The notes: generated by a model not told the origin, from the letters alone. A DNA stretch of 64,000 bases from Dietzia alimentaria 72 (GCF_000226215.1 NZ_AGFF01000023.1:372001-436000), one strand, 5' to 3'. Numbered from the stretch's first letter, positions 1 to 11,894 are shown. Made by a program: numbers and translations.

Positions 1-864
1 ACCGCGAGGTCGGCCGCGCTGCAGGAAATTCAGGAAAACCTCGAACTTGAGACGGCACCACTACGAATCGAGTGCGTGGACATCTCCCACACGCAGGGCA
101 CGGATGTCATGGCGTCCCTGGTGGTGTTCGAGGACGGCATCCCGCGCAAGAGCGACTACCGGCTCTACCGGATCCGCGACGCCGCCGGCGACGGCCACTC
201 GGATGACGTGGCGAGCATCGCCGAGGTGACGCGACGCAGGTTCCGCAGGCACCACGACGAGCCCGCGGTGACCCCGGATGACACGGATGGGCCCGTCGAC
301 GATGAGCCCGGCACCGAGAACACGGCCCAGCCCGCCCGCAGGTTTGCGTATCCGCCCCAGTTGTACGTGGTCGACGGCGGGCGCCCACAGGTCGAAGCGG
401 CAGCGGAGGTGCTGTCCGAACTGGGGGTGAACGACGTTCCCGTGATCGGGATCGCCAAGCGTCTCGAAGAGATCTGGCTGCCGGGGGAGGAGTACCCGGT
501 GATCTTTCCCCGTCACGGCGAGGGACTCTTTCTGCTCCAACGGCTCCGCGACGAAGCCCACAGGTTCGCCATTAAAGCCCACCGCGGCGCCAGGTCCAAG
601 CGAATGACCACCTCTGTCCTGGACGGCATCCCAGGTCTTGGCCCCTCTCGGCGCGCGGCCCTGTTGGAGAAGTTCCCGACCGTGTCCGCGATGCGCGCGG
701 CGGATGCCGACGACCTGTGCACCGTGCCCGGCATCGGACCCAATGTCGCCGCGGCCATCCAGGCCGCACTCCGTCCACCAGCCGAGCAGTCGGACGCGCC
801 GTCAGCGAACGTGCGAGACTCGACGCAGCCGACCGATACGGGTGGCGCGGATGACGCGAGGTGA
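1..864 (+). CDS. uvrC: UvrABC system protein C, C-terminal part (5' end outside window)
   Basis: UvrC makes both incisions around a lesion in nucleotide excision repair, after UvrA/UvrB recognition. The reading frame is open from base 1, so about 287 C-terminal residues are visible. The segment beginning [18 protein letters not shown] is the RNase H-like endonuclease domain that makes the 5' incision; [13 protein letters not shown] and [10 protein letters not shown] follow. The C-terminal [15 protein letters not shown] and [13 protein letters not shown] segments form the tandem helix-hairpin-helix DNA-binding domain. An acidic low-complexity insert (about 40 residues, [20 protein letters not shown]) sits between the RLYRI and LYVVDGG motifs; such inserts occur in actinobacterial UvrC. 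The stop lies just before the likely rapZ start, in the usual uvrC-rapZ-yvcK-whiA order. Identity is secure. Confidence 0.95.
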   Translation, partial: TARSAALQEIQENLELETAPLRIECVDISHTQGTDVMASLVVFEDGIPRKSDYRLYRIRDAAGDGHSDDVASIAEVTRRRFRRHHDEPAVTPDDTDGPVDDEPGTENTAQPARRFAYPPQLYVVDGGRPQVEAAAEVLSELGVNDVPVIGIAKRLEEIWLPGEEYPVIFPRHGEGLFLLQRLRDEAHRFAIKAHRGARSKRMTTSVLDGIPGLGPSRRAALLEKFPTVSAMRAADADDLCTVPGIGPNVAAAIQAALRPPAEQSDAPSANVRDSTQPTDTGGADDAR

Positions 865-868
865 CACG

Positions 869-1741
869 ATGGACGTAGTGGACGAGGGACGCGAACTTCT
901 CCTCATCAGCGGGATGTCGGGAGCCGGTAAGGGCACCGCGTCGAAGGTGCTCGAGGAGTTCGGCTGGTACGTCGTGGACAATCTGCCCCTGACGTTCGTC
1001 GGTGACCTTCTGGACAGGTTCGGTAACTCCGATGACGAACCCCTCCGCCTGGCCATCGTCGCCGACACCCGGAGCCTCGGATTCGACGACCATCTCGCAG
1101 ACCTGCTCGAGCTCTTCGACGGCCGCGATCGGGCACGGATCCTATTCCTCGACGCCTCGGACGAGGCACTGGTCAGCCGCTTCAACAACGTGCGTCGCTC
1201 GCATCCGCTACAGTCCGGCGGCGGTCTGATCGACGGCATCGAACGTGAACGCAAAGTCCTGGAGGGCCTGCGGGGACGGGCCGACGTGGTGGTGGACACC
1301 GCCTCGCTGAGCGTCCACGACCTGAGACACCGACTGGAAACGCCGTTCGGTGATCTCGGCTTCGATTTCCATCTGACCGTGGAGTCGTTCGGTTTCAAGT
1401 ACGGCGTGCCGGTAGATGTCGACATGCTGCTGGACATGCGGTTCCTGCCCAATCCCCATTGGATCCCGGAACTCCAGCCCCACACCGGTCGGGAGAAACC
1501 GGTCCAGGACTACGTGCTGGCAGACGAATCGATCGAGGAATACCTTCAGGCCGCGCAGACGATGATCAGCCTCGCCATGACCGGATACCGCCGTGAGGGC
1601 AAGCGCTACATGACCATCGCGGTGGGCTGCACCGGCGGCAAACACCGGAGCGTCGCCATTTCCGAATCACTGGCCGGGCGACTGTCCGGATTGGAATCGG
1701 TGGACGTCCATGTGCGCCACCGCGACCTCGGGCGGGAGTGA
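869..1741 (+). CDS. rapZ: RapZ-family nucleotide-binding protein (YvcJ)
   Basis: About 290 residues, normal for the family. The N-terminal P-loop GMSGAGKGTAS is followed by WYVVDNLPL. FLDASDEALVSRF lies mid-protein, and the C-terminal half carries the signature IAVGCTGGKHRSVAISE. In E. coli RapZ controls glmS mRNA decay; in Actinobacteria the role is less clear, and linkage to yvcK and whiA suggests cell-envelope or morphological control. I chose ATG 869 because GAGGTGA (857-863) is well spaced before it and the protein then begins directly ahead of the P-loop. ATG 851, overlapping uvrC, is the alternative. The stop overlaps a possible GTG start of the next gene. Confidence 0.92.
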   Translation: MDVVDEGRELLLISGMSGAGKGTASKVLEEFGWYVVDNLPLTFVGDLLDRFGNSDDEPLRLAIVADTRSLGFDDHLADLLELFDGRDRARILFLDASDEALVSRFNNVRRSHPLQSGGGLIDGIERERKVLEGLRGRADVVVDTASLSVHDLRHRLETPFGDLGFDFHLTVESFGFKYGVPVDVDMLLDMRFLPNPHWIPELQPHTGREKPVQDYVLADESIEEYLQAAQTMISLAMTGYRREGKRYMTIAVGCTGGKHRSVAISESLAGRLSGLESVDVHVRHRDLGRE

Positions 1742-1749
1742 GGCCCACA

Positions 1750-2766
1750 ATGAACGATGACGCCACCACCTCGGACGGCGAGAGCGATGAGCCCCATCCG
1801 ACTATCCCGTCCCTCGTCGCACTCGGTGGCGGCCACGGTCTGTCGGCGACACTACGAGCCGGGCGAATCGTGGCCGAGGACATCAAAGCCGTTGTGACGG
1901 TCGCCGACGACGGGGGCTCCTCGGGTAGGTTGCGCCGCGAACTCGGCATCCTTCCGCCCGGCGACCTGCGGATGGCCCTCTGCGCACTTGCCGCGGACGA
2001 CGATCAGCACGAGTTGTTGACCAGACTTTTCCAGCACCGGTACGGGGGCTCCGGCGCACTGGCCGGACACGCGGTAGGCAATCTCGTCTTCGCCGGCCTG
2101 TGGGAACTTCTGGGAGACCCACTCAAGGCGTTAGACGCCGTGGGTTCGATCCTCGGTGTGTCCGGTCGAGTCCTCCCGATGTCACCGATCGCGCTCGACA
2201 TCGCGGCCGAGGTAGTGGGTCTCGAGGCCGACCCGCGGGTCGTCCGCACGATCATCGGCCAGGTAGCCGTAGCCACCACGCCCGGTCGGGTCAGGCGGGT
2301 CCGGCTTATACCTCCAGACCCTCCGGCCGCTGCGGGGGTCGTGAAGGCCATCGATGACGCCGATCTCGTGGTCCTGGGACCGGGATCCTGGTTCACCAGC
2401 GTGATCCCGAACGTTCTCGTCCCGGAGATCGCCGCCGCTCTCTCCCGTACGACCGCGACGAAGGTGTTGGTGCTGAATCTCGCGCCCCAGCCCGGGGAGA
2501 CCGCGGGGTTCTCCGCCGAACAGCATCTGCACGTTCTGCGCCAGCACGCGCCTGACGTCGACGTGGACGTGGTCCTGGTGGACCCGCGGATGCCCCTGAG
2601 TGCCACAGAACGAGCGCACCTGGACCGCGCGGCCGCCGGACTGGGGGCGCGTGTGATGACCGCGGAGATAGCGCGTACCGCCGCGGATGGGACGATGAGA
2701 CCCGTCCACGATCCGGCACTGCTGGCCTCAGCGCTCGCAGCGTCGGTCACCGGGGGGTCGGAGTAA
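1750..2766 (+). CDS. yvcK: YvcK/GlmR-type gluconeogenesis factor (CofD-like)
   Basis: About 338 residues of the YvcK branch of the CofD-like fold. It shows [29 protein letters not shown] and the phosphate-binding [12 protein letters not shown] near the N-terminus, then [16 protein letters not shown]. Family members bind UDP-GlcNAc, link central carbon flux to peptidoglycan precursor supply, and are needed for growth on gluconeogenic substrates in Bacillus. ATG 1750 is preferred; GTG 1738, which forms a GTGA overlap with the rapZ stop, is an alternative four codons upstream. The gene is part of the rapZ-yvcK-whiA operon. Confidence 0.92.
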   Translation: MNDDATTSDGESDEPHPTIPSLVALGGGHGLSATLRAGRIVAEDIKAVVTVADDGGSSGRLRRELGILPPGDLRMALCALAADDDQHELLTRLFQHRYGGSGALAGHAVGNLVFAGLWELLGDPLKALDAVGSILGVSGRVLPMSPIALDIAAEVVGLEADPRVVRTIIGQVAVATTPGRVRRVRLIPPDPPAAAGVVKAIDDADLVVLGPGSWFTSVIPNVLVPEIAAALSRTTATKVLVLNLAPQPGETAGFSAEQHLHVLRQHAPDVDVDVVLVDPRMPLSATERAHLDRAAAGLGARVMTAEIARTAADGTMRPVHDPALLASALAASVTGGSE

Positions 2767-2791
2767 TGACCGGAGAACGAAGGAGCAGGGC

Positions 2792-3775
2792 GTGTCGCTG
2801 ACCGCACAGGTCAAGTCCGAACTGGTGAGGGTCCCTGTGGGGAACACCGAGACCAGGAGGGCTGAAGTCGCCTCGCTACTCAGGTTCGCCGGGACACTCC
2901 AAGTGCTCTCCGGTCGTCTGGTGATCGAAGCTGAGGTGGACTCCGGCGAGATCGCTGACAGGTTGGCCGGCGAACTCGACTCGCTGTTCTCTGTCGCCTG
3001 CGAAATACACCCGATCGGGGCATCTGGTGGGCGACCCGCGCGGAAATTCGTGCTGCGTGTCATCGACCGGGGTGCCGACCTCGCCCGTCAACTGGGGTTG
3101 ATCGACAACACAGGCCGCACCGCCCGAGGGCTGCCGGCCGCGGTCGTCGGCGGCTCCGTGGCGGCGGCGGAGTCCGCGTGGCGCGGGGCGTTCCTCGCGC
3201 ACGGTTCCCTCACCAAGCCCGGACGGTCGTCCGCCCTCGAGGTCACCGCGCCCGGCGCCGAAGCCGCCATGGCTCTGGTCGGCGCGGCCCGACGACTCGG
3301 GGTTGCGGCCAAGGCCCGCGAAGTGCGCGGTGGGGACCGCGTCGTCATTCGCGACGGGGAGGCCATCGGCGTCCTGCTAGCCCGGATGGGAGCTTCCTCG
3401 ACCAGGGATGTCTGGGAGGAACGCCGTTCCCGTGGTGAAGTTCGCGCCACCGCAAATCGCCTGGCGAACTTCGACGACGCGAATCTACGGCGGTCCGCCC
3501 GCGCCGCGGTGGCGGCGGCCGCGCGGGTACAGCGCGCGCTCGAGATTCTGGCCGAGGACGTGCCCGATCATCTGCTCGCGGCCGGCGAGCTGCGAGTCCA
3601 GCACCGACAGTCCTCGCTGGAAGAACTCGGCCAACTCGCGGACCCGCCCATGACCAAGGACGCGGTGGCCGGGCGGATCCGGCGGCTGCTGTCGATGGCG
3701 GACCGGAAGGCCTCGGAACTGGGCATCCCGGACACTGAATCCGTGGTGACCGAGGACATGCTCGACGACGCCTGA
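2792..3775 (+). CDS. whiA: Sporulation/cell-division regulator WhiA
   Basis: 327 residues starting at a GTG with AGGAG (2781-2785) in place. WhiA proteins have an N-terminal LAGLIDADG homing-endonuclease-like fold, here degenerate ([18 protein letters not shown]), and a C-terminal helix-turn-helix ([25 protein letters not shown]). In Streptomyces WhiA works with WhiB on sporulation genes. Non-sporulating Actinobacteria keep it for division control. It ends about 120 bp before gap, where transcription probably restarts. The family call is secure; targets in this organism are unknown. Confidence 0.94.
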   Translation: MSLTAQVKSELVRVPVGNTETRRAEVASLLRFAGTLQVLSGRLVIEAEVDSGEIADRLAGELDSLFSVACEIHPIGASGGRPARKFVLRVIDRGADLARQLGLIDNTGRTARGLPAAVVGGSVAAAESAWRGAFLAHGSLTKPGRSSALEVTAPGAEAAMALVGAARRLGVAAKAREVRGGDRVVIRDGEAIGVLLARMGASSTRDVWEERRSRGEVRATANRLANFDDANLRRSARAAVAAAARVQRALEILAEDVPDHLLAAGELRVQHRQSSLEELGQLADPPMTKDAVAGRIRRLLSMADRKASELGIPDTESVVTEDMLDDA

Positions 3776-3818
3776 TCCCACCCCGGAGGACTCTGCACGC
3801 CACCGGCGGGTGCCCAGG

Positions 3819-4913
<1,095 letters not shown>

Positions 4914-4944
4914 GAGCCCCGGGGCCTCGCGACACCAGGTTCAC

Positions 4945-4993
4945 CACCGGGCCCGGTCCGGGGACGCCCAGAGCGTCCCGGCCGGGCCCGGTG
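4945..4993 (+). terminator. Long GC-rich hairpin between gap and pgk
   Basis: CACCGGGCCCGG (4945-4956) pairs perfectly with CCGGGCCCGGTG (4982-4993), and an inner GGGACGC/GCGTCCC pair extends the stem around a short loop. No T-tract follows. It may be a tractless actinobacterial terminator, or an mRNA-stabilising or processing hairpin setting gap above pgk expression. Confidence 0.5.
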
Positions 4994-5044
4994 TGGCATC
5001 ACCACACATCCGAAACCACCGCATCACCCGGAGGAATCCACCCC

Positions 5045-6262
5045 ATGGCAGTGAGCACGCTCAAGGATCTGCTCGAGGTCGGCGTCGAAGGTCGAAAGAT
5101 CCTCGTCCGCTGCGACCTGAACGTCCCGCTCGACGGCAACGTCATCACCGACGCAGGACGCATCACGGCCTCCCTGCCCACGCTCAACGCGCTCCTCGAC
5201 GCGGGAGCTGCCCTAGTGATCACAGCGCATCTCGGTCGCCCCGGCGGCAAGGTCGACCCCGAGTTCTCACTCGCTCCCGTGGCCGAGAAGCTCGGCGACG
5301 AGCTCGGCCGCTACGTTCAGCTCGCCGGCGACGTCGTTGGTTCCGACGCCCGTGAGCGTGCCAACGGACTCACCGACGGTGACGTGCTGATGGTCGAGAA
5401 CGTCCGCTTCGACCCGCGTGAGACCAGCAAAGACGAGTCCGAGCGTGCGGCCTTCGCCGCCGAGCTCGCAACCTTGGTCGGCGATGACGGCGCGTTTGTT
5501 TCTAATGGTTTCGGCGTTGTCCACCGTGCGCAGGCCTCGGTGTACGACGTGGCCAAAAACCTGCCCGCCTACGCGGGCGATCTGGTCCAGAGCGAGGTGG
5601 AGGTCCTGGCTAACCTGACCCAGGACCCCGGACACCCGTACGCCGTGGTCCTGGGCGGGTCCAAAGTCTCGGACAAGCTCGCCGTGATCGAGGCGCTCGC
5701 TCCCCAGGTCGACACCCTCGTGATCGGTGGCGGCATGTGCTTCACGTTCCTGGCCGCCCAAGGGCATCGGGTCGGTTCCTCGCTCCTGCAGGAGGAGATG
5801 ATCGACACCTGTAAGGATCTGTTGGCGAAATTCGGTGACGTGATCAGCCTCCCGCTGGACGTGGTGGCCGCTGACGCCTTCGCTGCCGACGCCGCGCACA
5901 CAACAGTCGACGCAGACGCGATCCCCGAAGGCAAGATCGGACTCGACATCGGCCCTGAGTCTGTCAGAGCTTTCGCGGAGAAGCTCTCTGCCGCCAAAAC
6001 CGTGTTCTGGAACGGCCCAATGGGGGTTTTCGAGTTCGAGGCGTTCTCGGCCGGCACCCGAGGTGTCGCCGAGGCGATCATCACCGCCACCAAAAACGGT
6101 GCGTTCTCGGTTGTCGGCGGTGGCGACTCCGCGGCTGCGGTCCGCACGCTCGGGCTCGGCGAGGAGAACTTCTCGCACATCTCCACCGGGGGCGGCGCCT
6201 CCCTGGAGTACCTCGAGGGCAAGGAACTGCCCGGCGTCATTGCGCTCGAGCGAACCAACTGA
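5045..6262 (+). CDS. pgk: Phosphoglycerate kinase
   Basis: 405 residues, standard length. [11 protein letters not shown] (N-domain substrate site), the ENVRFDPRE segment, GGSKVSDK and the C-terminal nucleotide site [11 protein letters not shown] ... [14 protein letters not shown] are all present. The enzyme makes ATP from 1,3-bisphosphoglycerate. ATG 5045 has GGAGG at 5030-5034. It lies behind a large hairpin after gap and 27 bp before tpiA, so all three are probably cotranscribed with possible processing at the hairpin. Confidence 0.97.
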   Translation: MAVSTLKDLLEVGVEGRKILVRCDLNVPLDGNVITDAGRITASLPTLNALLDAGAALVITAHLGRPGGKVDPEFSLAPVAEKLGDELGRYVQLAGDVVGSDARERANGLTDGDVLMVENVRFDPRETSKDESERAAFAAELATLVGDDGAFVSNGFGVVHRAQASVYDVAKNLPAYAGDLVQSEVEVLANLTQDPGHPYAVVLGGSKVSDKLAVIEALAPQVDTLVIGGGMCFTFLAAQGHRVGSSLLQEEMIDTCKDLLAKFGDVISLPLDVVAADAFAADAAHTTVDADAIPEGKIGLDIGPESVRAFAEKLSAAKTVFWNGPMGVFEFEAFSAGTRGVAEAIITATKNGAFSVVGGGDSAAAVRTLGLGEENFSHISTGGGASLEYLEGKELPGVIALERTN

Positions 6263-6289
6263 CCAGGCTCGTCGACCACAGGAGAGAAC

Positions 6290-7075
6290 ATGGCACGCAC
6301 CCCGCTCATCGCCGGTAACTGGAAGATGAACCTCAACCACCTCGAAGCCATCGCGCTTGTGCAGAAGGTCGCCTTCGCACTGCCCGAGAAGTACCTCGAC
6401 AAGGTGGACGTGGCATTCATCCCGCCATTCACCGACATCCGCGGCGTCCAGATCGTGATCGAGGGCGACAAGCTCGGATTCGACTACGGTGCCCAGGACG
6501 TCTCCGTCCACGAGTCCGGTGCCTACACCGGCGAGATCTCGGCGGGTATGCTCGCCAAGCTCGGCTGCACCTACGTTGTGGTCGGCCACTCCGAGCGGCG
6601 TGACTACCACGCAGAGACGGACGAGTTGGTGGCGGCAAAGGCCGCCGCATGCCACCAGAACGGACTGACCCCGATCGTGTGTGTGGGGGAGAAGCTGGAG
6701 GTCCGCGAAGCAGGCGACCACGTTCGCTTTGTGGTGGAGCAGCTCAAGGGTTCGCTCGCCGGGCTGGCCAAAGATCAGCTCGCGTCCACGGTGGTCGCCT
6801 ACGAGCCCGTGTGGGCGATCGGCACCGGAAAGACAGCATCCGCCGCAGACGCTCAGGAAGTCTGCGCTGCCATCCGCGAGGCGCTGGCCGAACTGGCCGA
6901 TACCGACACCGCCGAGCAGATGCGCGTGTTGTACGGCGGCAGCGTCAACGCCGCCAACGTCGGTGAGCTCCTCGAGCAGACCGATGTCGATGGTGGCCTC
7001 GTGGGCGGGGCGTCGCTCAAACCCGACGAGTTTGCTCAGCTGTCCGCTATCGCGGCCGGCGGCCCGTTGCCCTGA
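6290..7075 (+). CDS. tpiA: Triosephosphate isomerase
   Basis: 261 residues, TIM barrel. Catalytic Lys12 in AGNWKMN, His100 in VVGHSERR and Glu172 in [12 protein letters not shown] are visible, as is the phosphate-binding LYGGSVN and GGLVGGASL. It interconverts dihydroxyacetone phosphate and glyceraldehyde 3-phosphate. ATG 6290 has a purine-rich GGAGAG just upstream. Third gene of the gap-pgk-tpiA cluster; secG follows after 128 bp, probably from its own promoter. Confidence 0.97.
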   Translation: MARTPLIAGNWKMNLNHLEAIALVQKVAFALPEKYLDKVDVAFIPPFTDIRGVQIVIEGDKLGFDYGAQDVSVHESGAYTGEISAGMLAKLGCTYVVVGHSERRDYHAETDELVAAKAAACHQNGLTPIVCVGEKLEVREAGDHVRFVVEQLKGSLAGLAKDQLASTVVAYEPVWAIGTGKTASAADAQEVCAAIREALAELADTDTAEQMRVLYGGSVNAANVGELLEQTDVDGGLVGGASLKPDEFAQLSAIAAGGPLP

Positions 7076-7147
7076 CCTGAAAGTCCCTGCGCGACCCTGC
7101 CTCAGCGGTCGGGGCGCGCCGGGATTCGCCGTGGACGCCCGACCGGG

Positions 7148-7153
7148 TAGTCT
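7148..7153 (+). promoter_or_regulatory. Candidate -10 element upstream of secG
   Basis: TAGTCT lies about 50 nt before the secG ATG. It overlaps a small inverted repeat, CGGGTAG (7144-7150) with CTACCCG (7164-7170), which could fold in the leader. No clear -35. Confidence 0.3.
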
Positions 7154-7203
7154 ATAGCGGTCGCTACCCGACCGCCCGACCTGACGTGAGGCACGATTTC
7201 TAC

Positions 7204-7437
7204 ATGAAGCTCGCCCTGGACATCTTCCTGGTCACCACCAGCCTGCTGCTGATCCTGTTCATCCTGCTGCACCGCGGCAAGGGTGGCGGACTGTCCTCGC
7301 TCTTCGGCGGCGGAGTCCAGTCGAGCCTCTCCGGCTCCAGCGTCGTGGAGCGGAACCTTGACCGCGTCACAGTGATCGTGGCCGTGCTATGGCTCATCGC
7401 CATCGTCGCGGTGGGCTTGGTTGTCAGGTTCGGTTGA
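7204..7437 (+). CDS. secG: Protein-export membrane protein SecG
   Basis: 77 residues with two transmembrane segments (about 3-22 and 55-75) around a Gly/Ser loop containing the family signature HRGKGGGLSSLFGGG followed by GSSVVERNLDR. SecG stimulates the SecYEG channel. ATG 7204 gives the usual mycobacterial length; GTG 7186 would add six residues. Linkage to tpiA is typical of this order. A very strong terminator follows immediately. Confidence 0.93.
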   Translation: MKLALDIFLVTTSLLLILFILLHRGKGGGLSSLFGGGVQSSLSGSSVVERNLDRVTVIVAVLWLIAIVAVGLVVRFG

Positions 7438-7450
7438 CCCACACGTAATC

Positions 7451-7500
7451 ACAAACGGGGTGCGCCCCTCCCGCCAGCGGGAGGGGCGCACCCCGTTTGT
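7451..7500. terminator. Strong bidirectional terminator between secG and pgl
   Basis: A perfect 24-bp inverted repeat (7451-7474 with 7477-7500) separated by two bases, with outer ACAAACGGGG/CCCCGTTTGT arms. The stem ends in A/T-rich flanks, giving a T-run on either strand. It sits exactly between the converging secG and pgl genes. Confidence 0.88.
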
Positions 7501-7519
7501 TCTGTCTGTGCCCTCTGTA

Positions 7520-8242
7520 TCAGCCCAACATCGACGCGGCGGGCCCATCGAGGTGGTATGTGGTCGACTCGGTACCCACGGCACCTGCGACCGGCCACTC
7601 CGCCGGATCGGCTCCGCCCAGTCCCTTGGCCACCGCCTCGGCCTTGCTACCACCGGCCGCCACAACGAGGACGTGCCGAGAGCTCCGCACCGCTGGGAGC
7701 GTGAAGGTAAGGCGCTCTGGCGGCGGCTTGGGGCAGTCTCGCACACCAACGATCAGTCGTTCTGTCTCGGCGACAGCGGGTGTGTGGGGAAAAATCGAGT
7801 CGATGTGGCCCTCCTGCCCCATTCCGAGAATCGTCACGTCGAAGAGCGGCTCGTTGCCCGGTTGTAGATCCAGCTCTGCGGAAAACTTCTCAGCGGCTGC
7901 GTCGACGTCAGAGTCCTCCGCGGTGCGAGCCGGCCAACGGTGGATCGTCGGTCGGCCGCCAAGAGAGTCCAGGAGAACGCGGGCGAGTTGGCCGTCATTG
8001 CGCTCGGGGTCGTCGGCGGAGACAAATCGCTCGTCACCGAAGTAGATGGTGACCTTGGACCAGTCGATCTCGGCATCAGCCAGAGCCTCGGCGGTCTTCA
8101 CTCCCACTGAGCCCCCGGTGAGCGACAGGGTGGCCCGCCCTGTCGAGGCGATGCGCTCGTTGAGGTGTCCGGCAACCGCGAGAGCCGCGGCTCGGGCGAG
8201 GGTGTCCGCGTCGGGATGGACGAGATGACGGGTGTTGGACAT
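7520..8242 (-). CDS. pgl: 6-phosphogluconolactonase
   Basis: 240 residues of the DevB/glucosamine-6-phosphate isomerase-like fold. LTGGSVGVKTAEAL (substrate phosphate loop), IYFGDERFV, ILGMGQEGHIDSIFP and VAAGGSKAEAVAKGL are present. It hydrolyses 6-phosphogluconolactone, the product of Zwf. Last gene of the tkt-tal-zwf-opcA-pgl operon, 51 bp after opcA, ending at the shared terminator with secG. Together these genes supply NADPH and pentoses. Confidence 0.95.
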   Translation of the reverse strand: MSNTRHLVHPDADTLARAAALAVAGHLNERIASTGRATLSLTGGSVGVKTAEALADAEIDWSKVTIYFGDERFVSADDPERNDGQLARVLLDSLGGRPTIHRWPARTAEDSDVDAAAEKFSAELDLQPGNEPLFDVTILGMGQEGHIDSIFPHTPAVAETERLIVGVRDCPKPPPERLTFTLPAVRSSRHVLVVAAGGSKAEAVAKGLGGADPAEWPVAGAVGTESTTYHLDGPAASMLG

Positions 8243-8293
8243 CGGCGCTCCTGGGGTTGTGGGTTGGGGCGTCCTTGCAGGCCGATCTCGGGA

Positions 8294-9226
8294 TCAGCGA
8301 ACAGACGCCGAGGTGTAGATGACACGGTCATGATTGGCCAGTGCGTCGGCGTAGACACCATCAGTGTCCATCCTGCGCAACTCCTCCGCGAGGCAATCAG
8401 CGACTGATCGGCCGACGAGGGCGACCCTGGTCGGCTCCTGACCGGTGATCCGCAGTTCTGCGGAGGTGGCACTTATCTGCTCGATGACGATGGATCCGGA
8501 GGCCCGCTCCAGAACCACCATGTGGGGGCCGACCGCGCGGTGCACGTCAATCCCGAGGCGCGAGGCGAGCCACCCGCCTGCAAGATCCACCGAAGCGGCA
8601 CGCTCGGGACCGCAGACGGTCGCGCCGGTGATCGGTTCGAACGGCGGGCGGTCGAGAGTCGCGGCGAGCAGCGACCGCCAGTGGGTGATGCGAGCCCAGG
8701 CCAGGTCGGTATCACCGGGGGCGTAGCCCGCAGCCCGTTTGGCCAGTGCGTCCGTCGGGTGGCCCTCGACATCGGAATCGACGATGCGACGCCGTGCCAG
8801 CCGTCCCACACGATCCTCGGACAGCAGCGTGGGGGAGTGCCGGGGCCACCAGACCGCGAGCGGGGTATCGGGCAGGAGTAGGGGAGTGACTAGGGCCGCG
8901 GATTGTGAAGCCATGGCACCGGAGGTTCGCAGAACCACCACTTCGGCAGCCCCGGCGTCGCCTCCGACCCGGATCTGGCCGTCCAGCCGATCCTGATCCG
9001 CGCGCCGGCCGCGGATCACCACGATCACCCGGCACGGATGCTCGCGGCTGGCCTCGTTAGCCGCTTCGATCGCGGCCTCACTTCCACGCACGTGATCGGT
9101 GAGGACGATGAGAGTCAGGACGCGGCCGATCGTACTGAGGCCGGCTTCCTCCCGGATCTGCACGAGTTTCTTGGAGATCTCCCGGGTGGAGGTGTCGGGC
9201 AGGTCGATGATCACGGTCGCCTCCAT
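8294..9226 (-). CDS. opcA: Glucose-6-phosphate dehydrogenase assembly protein OpcA
   Basis: 310 residues. The N-terminus [21 protein letters not shown] and LVTPLLLPDTPLAVWWP are typical of the OpcA family, which activates or assembles glucose-6-phosphate dehydrogenase and is redox-linked in cyanobacteria. The gene overlaps the end of zwf by 16 nt, consistent with translational coupling of the two partner subunits. Identity is strengthened by its invariable position next to zwf in Mycobacteriales. Confidence 0.94.
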   Translation of the reverse strand: MEATVIIDLPDTSTREISKKLVQIREEAGLSTIGRVLTLIVLTDHVRGSEAAIEAANEASREHPCRVIVVIRGRRADQDRLDGQIRVGGDAGAAEVVVLRTSGAMASQSAALVTPLLLPDTPLAVWWPRHSPTLLSEDRVGRLARRRIVDSDVEGHPTDALAKRAAGYAPGDTDLAWARITHWRSLLAATLDRPPFEPITGATVCGPERAASVDLAGGWLASRLGIDVHRAVGPHMVVLERASGSIVIEQISATSAELRITGQEPTRVALVGRSVADCLAEELRRMDTDGVYADALANHDRVIYTSASVR

Positions 9227-10791
9227 GTGCGTCCACTACGGGCCAAGATCTCGTCTGCGCCCTTCGGCCCCCAAGTTCCCGCCTGATACTGCTCAGGCGT
9301 GCCCTGGGACTCCCACTCTCGCAGAACCGGGTCGAGCAGTGTCCAGCTCAACTCCACTTCGCGCGATACCGGGAATAGCGACGGCTCGCCCAGTAGGACA
9401 TCGAGGATGAGTCGCTCGTAGGCCTCGGGGGAGGACTCGGTGAACGCCTCGCCGTACGCGAAATCCATGTTGACGTCCCGGACCTCCATCGCGGTGCCCG
9501 GAACCTTGGATCCGAATCGGAGGGTGACGCCCTCGTCGGGTTGCACTCTGATCACCAGAGCGTTCTGGCCTAGCTCCTGGATCATCGTCGAATCGAACGG
9601 CAGGTGCGGTGCCCGACGAAACACCACCGCAATCTCAGTGACCCGACGCCCCAGTCGCTTACCGGTCCGCAGGTAGAACGGAACTCCAGCCCACCGGCGA
9701 TTATGGACCTCTAGAGTGATAGCGGCGTAGGTCTCGGTGGTCGACGACGGATCGTAGCCCTCCTCGTCCTTGAGCCCCACAACCTGCTCGGAGCCCTGCC
9801 ACCCGCCTGAGTACTGACCCCGCGCGGCGGTCTCGGAGATCGGCAGCGCCAAAGACGTCGACTCGAGGACCTTGGTCTTCTCCGCCCGGAGTGCTGCCGC
9901 CGAGAAATCGGTGGGCTCCTCCATCGCCACGAGTGCCATCAGTTGGATGAGATGGTTCTGGATGACGTCACGGGCGGCACCGATTCCGTCATAGTACCCA
10001 GCCCGACCTCCGAGTCCGATGTCCTCGGCCATGGTGATCTGGACATGGTCGACGTGATTGGCGTTCCAGACCGGTTCGAACAGCTGGTTAGCGAACCTCA
10101 GGGCGAGAATATTCTGAACCGTTTCCTTGCCGAGATAGTGGTCGATTCGGAACACCGAATCCTCGGGGAAAACCGCTCCCACCACTTTGTTAAGTTCCTT
10201 GGCGCTGTCAAGGTCGTGCCCGAACGGCTTCTCGATGACCACCCGACGCCACGAACCCTCCGCAGCCCTGGTGCAGCCCGTCCGGTCGAGGTGGCGGCAC
10301 ACTGTGGGAAAATCGTCAGGCGGGATGGACAGGTAGAATGCGTAGTTTCCCGCCGTGCCCTGTTTCGATTCCAGAGCGGCCAGCTGGTCCGCGAGGCGAT
10401 CGAAACCCTCGTCGTCGTCAAAATTCCCGGAGACGAAGCGGATGCCCACGGCCAGCTGCTGCCACACATCCTCACGGAACGGGGTGCGGCAGCGCTCGCG
10501 GGCGTGTTCCCGCGCGAACTCGGCGAACTCGTCGTGAGACCACTTACGACGACCGAACCCGATCAGCGAGAACCCCGGGGGGAGCAGACCGCGGTTGGCC
10601 AGGTCGTAGATGGCTGGGATGAGCTTTTTCTTGGATAGGTCGCCCGTGACGCCAAAGATGACGAGCCCGGACGGACCGGCGATTCGGGGGAGTCTCCTGT
10701 CCCTCGGGTCCCGGAGCGGGTTACTCCCGCCGTTACCGGGCCGATTGCGCGAGTCGGTGCCAGGGGAGGCGACCTTGTCGGGGTTGCTCAC
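9211..10791 (-). CDS. zwf: Glucose-6-phosphate 1-dehydrogenase
   Basis: 526 residues. [17 protein letters not shown] is the NADP-binding loop, and [14 protein letters not shown] holds the substrate-binding and catalytic residues. The first committed step of the pentose phosphate pathway. I place the start at GTG 10791, which forms a GTGA overlap with the tal stop; an in-frame extension of 19 codons into tal is possible but has no support. The first 35 or so residues ([10 protein letters not shown]...) are a variable tail before [17 protein letters not shown]. Confidence 0.95.
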   Translation of the reverse strand: MSNPDKVASPGTDSRNRPGNGGSNPLRDPRDRRLPRIAGPSGLVIFGVTGDLSKKKLIPAIYDLANRGLLPPGFSLIGFGRRKWSHDEFAEFAREHARERCRTPFREDVWQQLAVGIRFVSGNFDDDEGFDRLADQLAALESKQGTAGNYAFYLSIPPDDFPTVCRHLDRTGCTRAAEGSWRRVVIEKPFGHDLDSAKELNKVVGAVFPEDSVFRIDHYLGKETVQNILALRFANQLFEPVWNANHVDHVQITMAEDIGLGGRAGYYDGIGAARDVIQNHLIQLMALVAMEEPTDFSAAALRAEKTKVLESTSLALPISETAARGQYSGGWQGSEQVVGLKDEEGYDPSSTTETYAAITLEVHNRRWAGVPFYLRTGKRLGRRVTEIAVVFRRAPHLPFDSTMIQELGQNALVIRVQPDEGVTLRFGSKVPGTAMEVRDVNMDFAYGEAFTESSPEAYERLILDVLLGEPSLFPVSREVELSWTLLDPVLREWESQGTPEQYQAGTWGPKGADEILARSGRTWRRP

Positions 10792-11894
10792 GACCCCGAC
10801 TGGATCTCGTCGATCCGCGTCCTGACGGTGGCGAGAAGGTCGTCCCACGCCGTGACGAACTTCTCCACACCCTGCTGCTCGAGGAGGGTGAAAACCTCGT
10901 CGAGGTCGATCCCGTCGGCACGCAGAGCATCGAGCGTGGCGCGGGAATCAGCCGCGGCCCCACGGACGGTGTCACCTTCGAGCACGCCGTGGTCGGCGAA
11001 CGCTTCGATCGTGCCGTACGGCATGGTGTTGACGGTTCCGTGCGTGACTAGACCGGTCACGTACAAGGTGTCTGGATAGGCAGGGTCCTTCACACCCGTA
11101 GAGGCCCACAGCAGACGCTGGGGGCGGGCGCCGCGGTCGGCGAGAGCACCGAAACGCCCCTCGGGGTCGAAGACCTCGTCGTAGACCTCCTGGCACAAGC
11201 GTGCGTTAGCCAGGCCTGCCTTGCCCCGCAACTCCGAGTCGGCTGCTAGTCGGGAGTCGACCTCGGAGTCCAGGCGGGAGACGAAGACAGACGCAACCGA
11301 ATGGATGCGCGAAAGGTCGTGCCCCGCCGCTGCGGCGTTCTCGAGTCCCGTGAGGTAGGCCTCGGCCACCCGTCGGTACTGATCGGCCGAGAAGATCAGG
11401 GTGACGTTGACGTCGATGCCGCGACCGATGACATCGGTGATCGCCGGCAGACCCGCAGCGGTCGCGGGGATCTTGATCATAACGTTGGGGCGATCGACCA
11501 CGTCCGCCAACTCCACAGCCTGCGTCACGGTCTGTTCGGTCTCGTCCGCCAGTCGTGGATCGACTTCCAATGACACGCGGCCGTCCACTCCGTCGGTGAT
11601 CTCGAAAATTCGACCGAAGACGTCACACGCGTCGCGCACATCCGACGTGGTGAGGGCCCGGACAACGGAATCCACGTCCCGGTCTGCCTGAACGGCTTCG
11701 GCGAGTGAGGATTCGTACGCCGATGAGTCGGCCAAAGCTGACTGGAAGATGGCAGGGTTGGTGGTGACTCCCACTATCGAGTAGGTCGACATCCGTTTTT
11801 CGAGCTCACCGGAGGTGAGTAGCTGACGAGACAGGTCGTCGAGCCACACGGACACCCCTGCGGCGCTCAGTGCTGCGAGATTAGCGTTGGTCAT
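10788..11894 (-). CDS. tal: Transaldolase
   Basis: 368 residues of the long actinobacterial class. [19 protein letters not shown] is the N-terminal signature, and [15 protein letters not shown] contains the Schiff-base lysine. It transfers dihydroxyacetone units between sugar phosphates. ATG 11894 shares one base with the tkt stop (TAATG), so the two are translationally coupled. A much longer in-frame extension covers tkt sequence and is rejected. Confidence 0.95.
   Translation of the reverse strand: MTNANLAALSAAGVSVWLDDLSRQLLTSGELEKRMSTYSIVGVTTNPAIFQSALADSSAYESSLAEAVQADRDVDSVVRALTTSDVRDACDVFGRIFEITDGVDGRVSLEVDPRLADETEQTVTQAVELADVVDRPNVMIKIPATAAGLPAITDVIGRGIDVNVTLIFSADQYRRVAEAYLTGLENAAAAGHDLSRIHSVASVFVSRLDSEVDSRLAADSELRGKAGLANARLCQEVYDEVFDPEGRFGALADRGARPQRLLWASTGVKDPAYPDTLYVTGLVTHGTVNTMPYGTIEAFADHGVLEGDTVRGAAADSRATLDALRADGIDLDEVFTLLEQQGVEKFVTAWDDLLATVRTRIDEIQSGS

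Noticed and set aside
5267-6721. A 484-codon minus-strand frame opposite pgk and tpiA
   Set aside because: Antisense shadow of two well-identified glycolytic genes; low-complexity composition and no recognisable domain.
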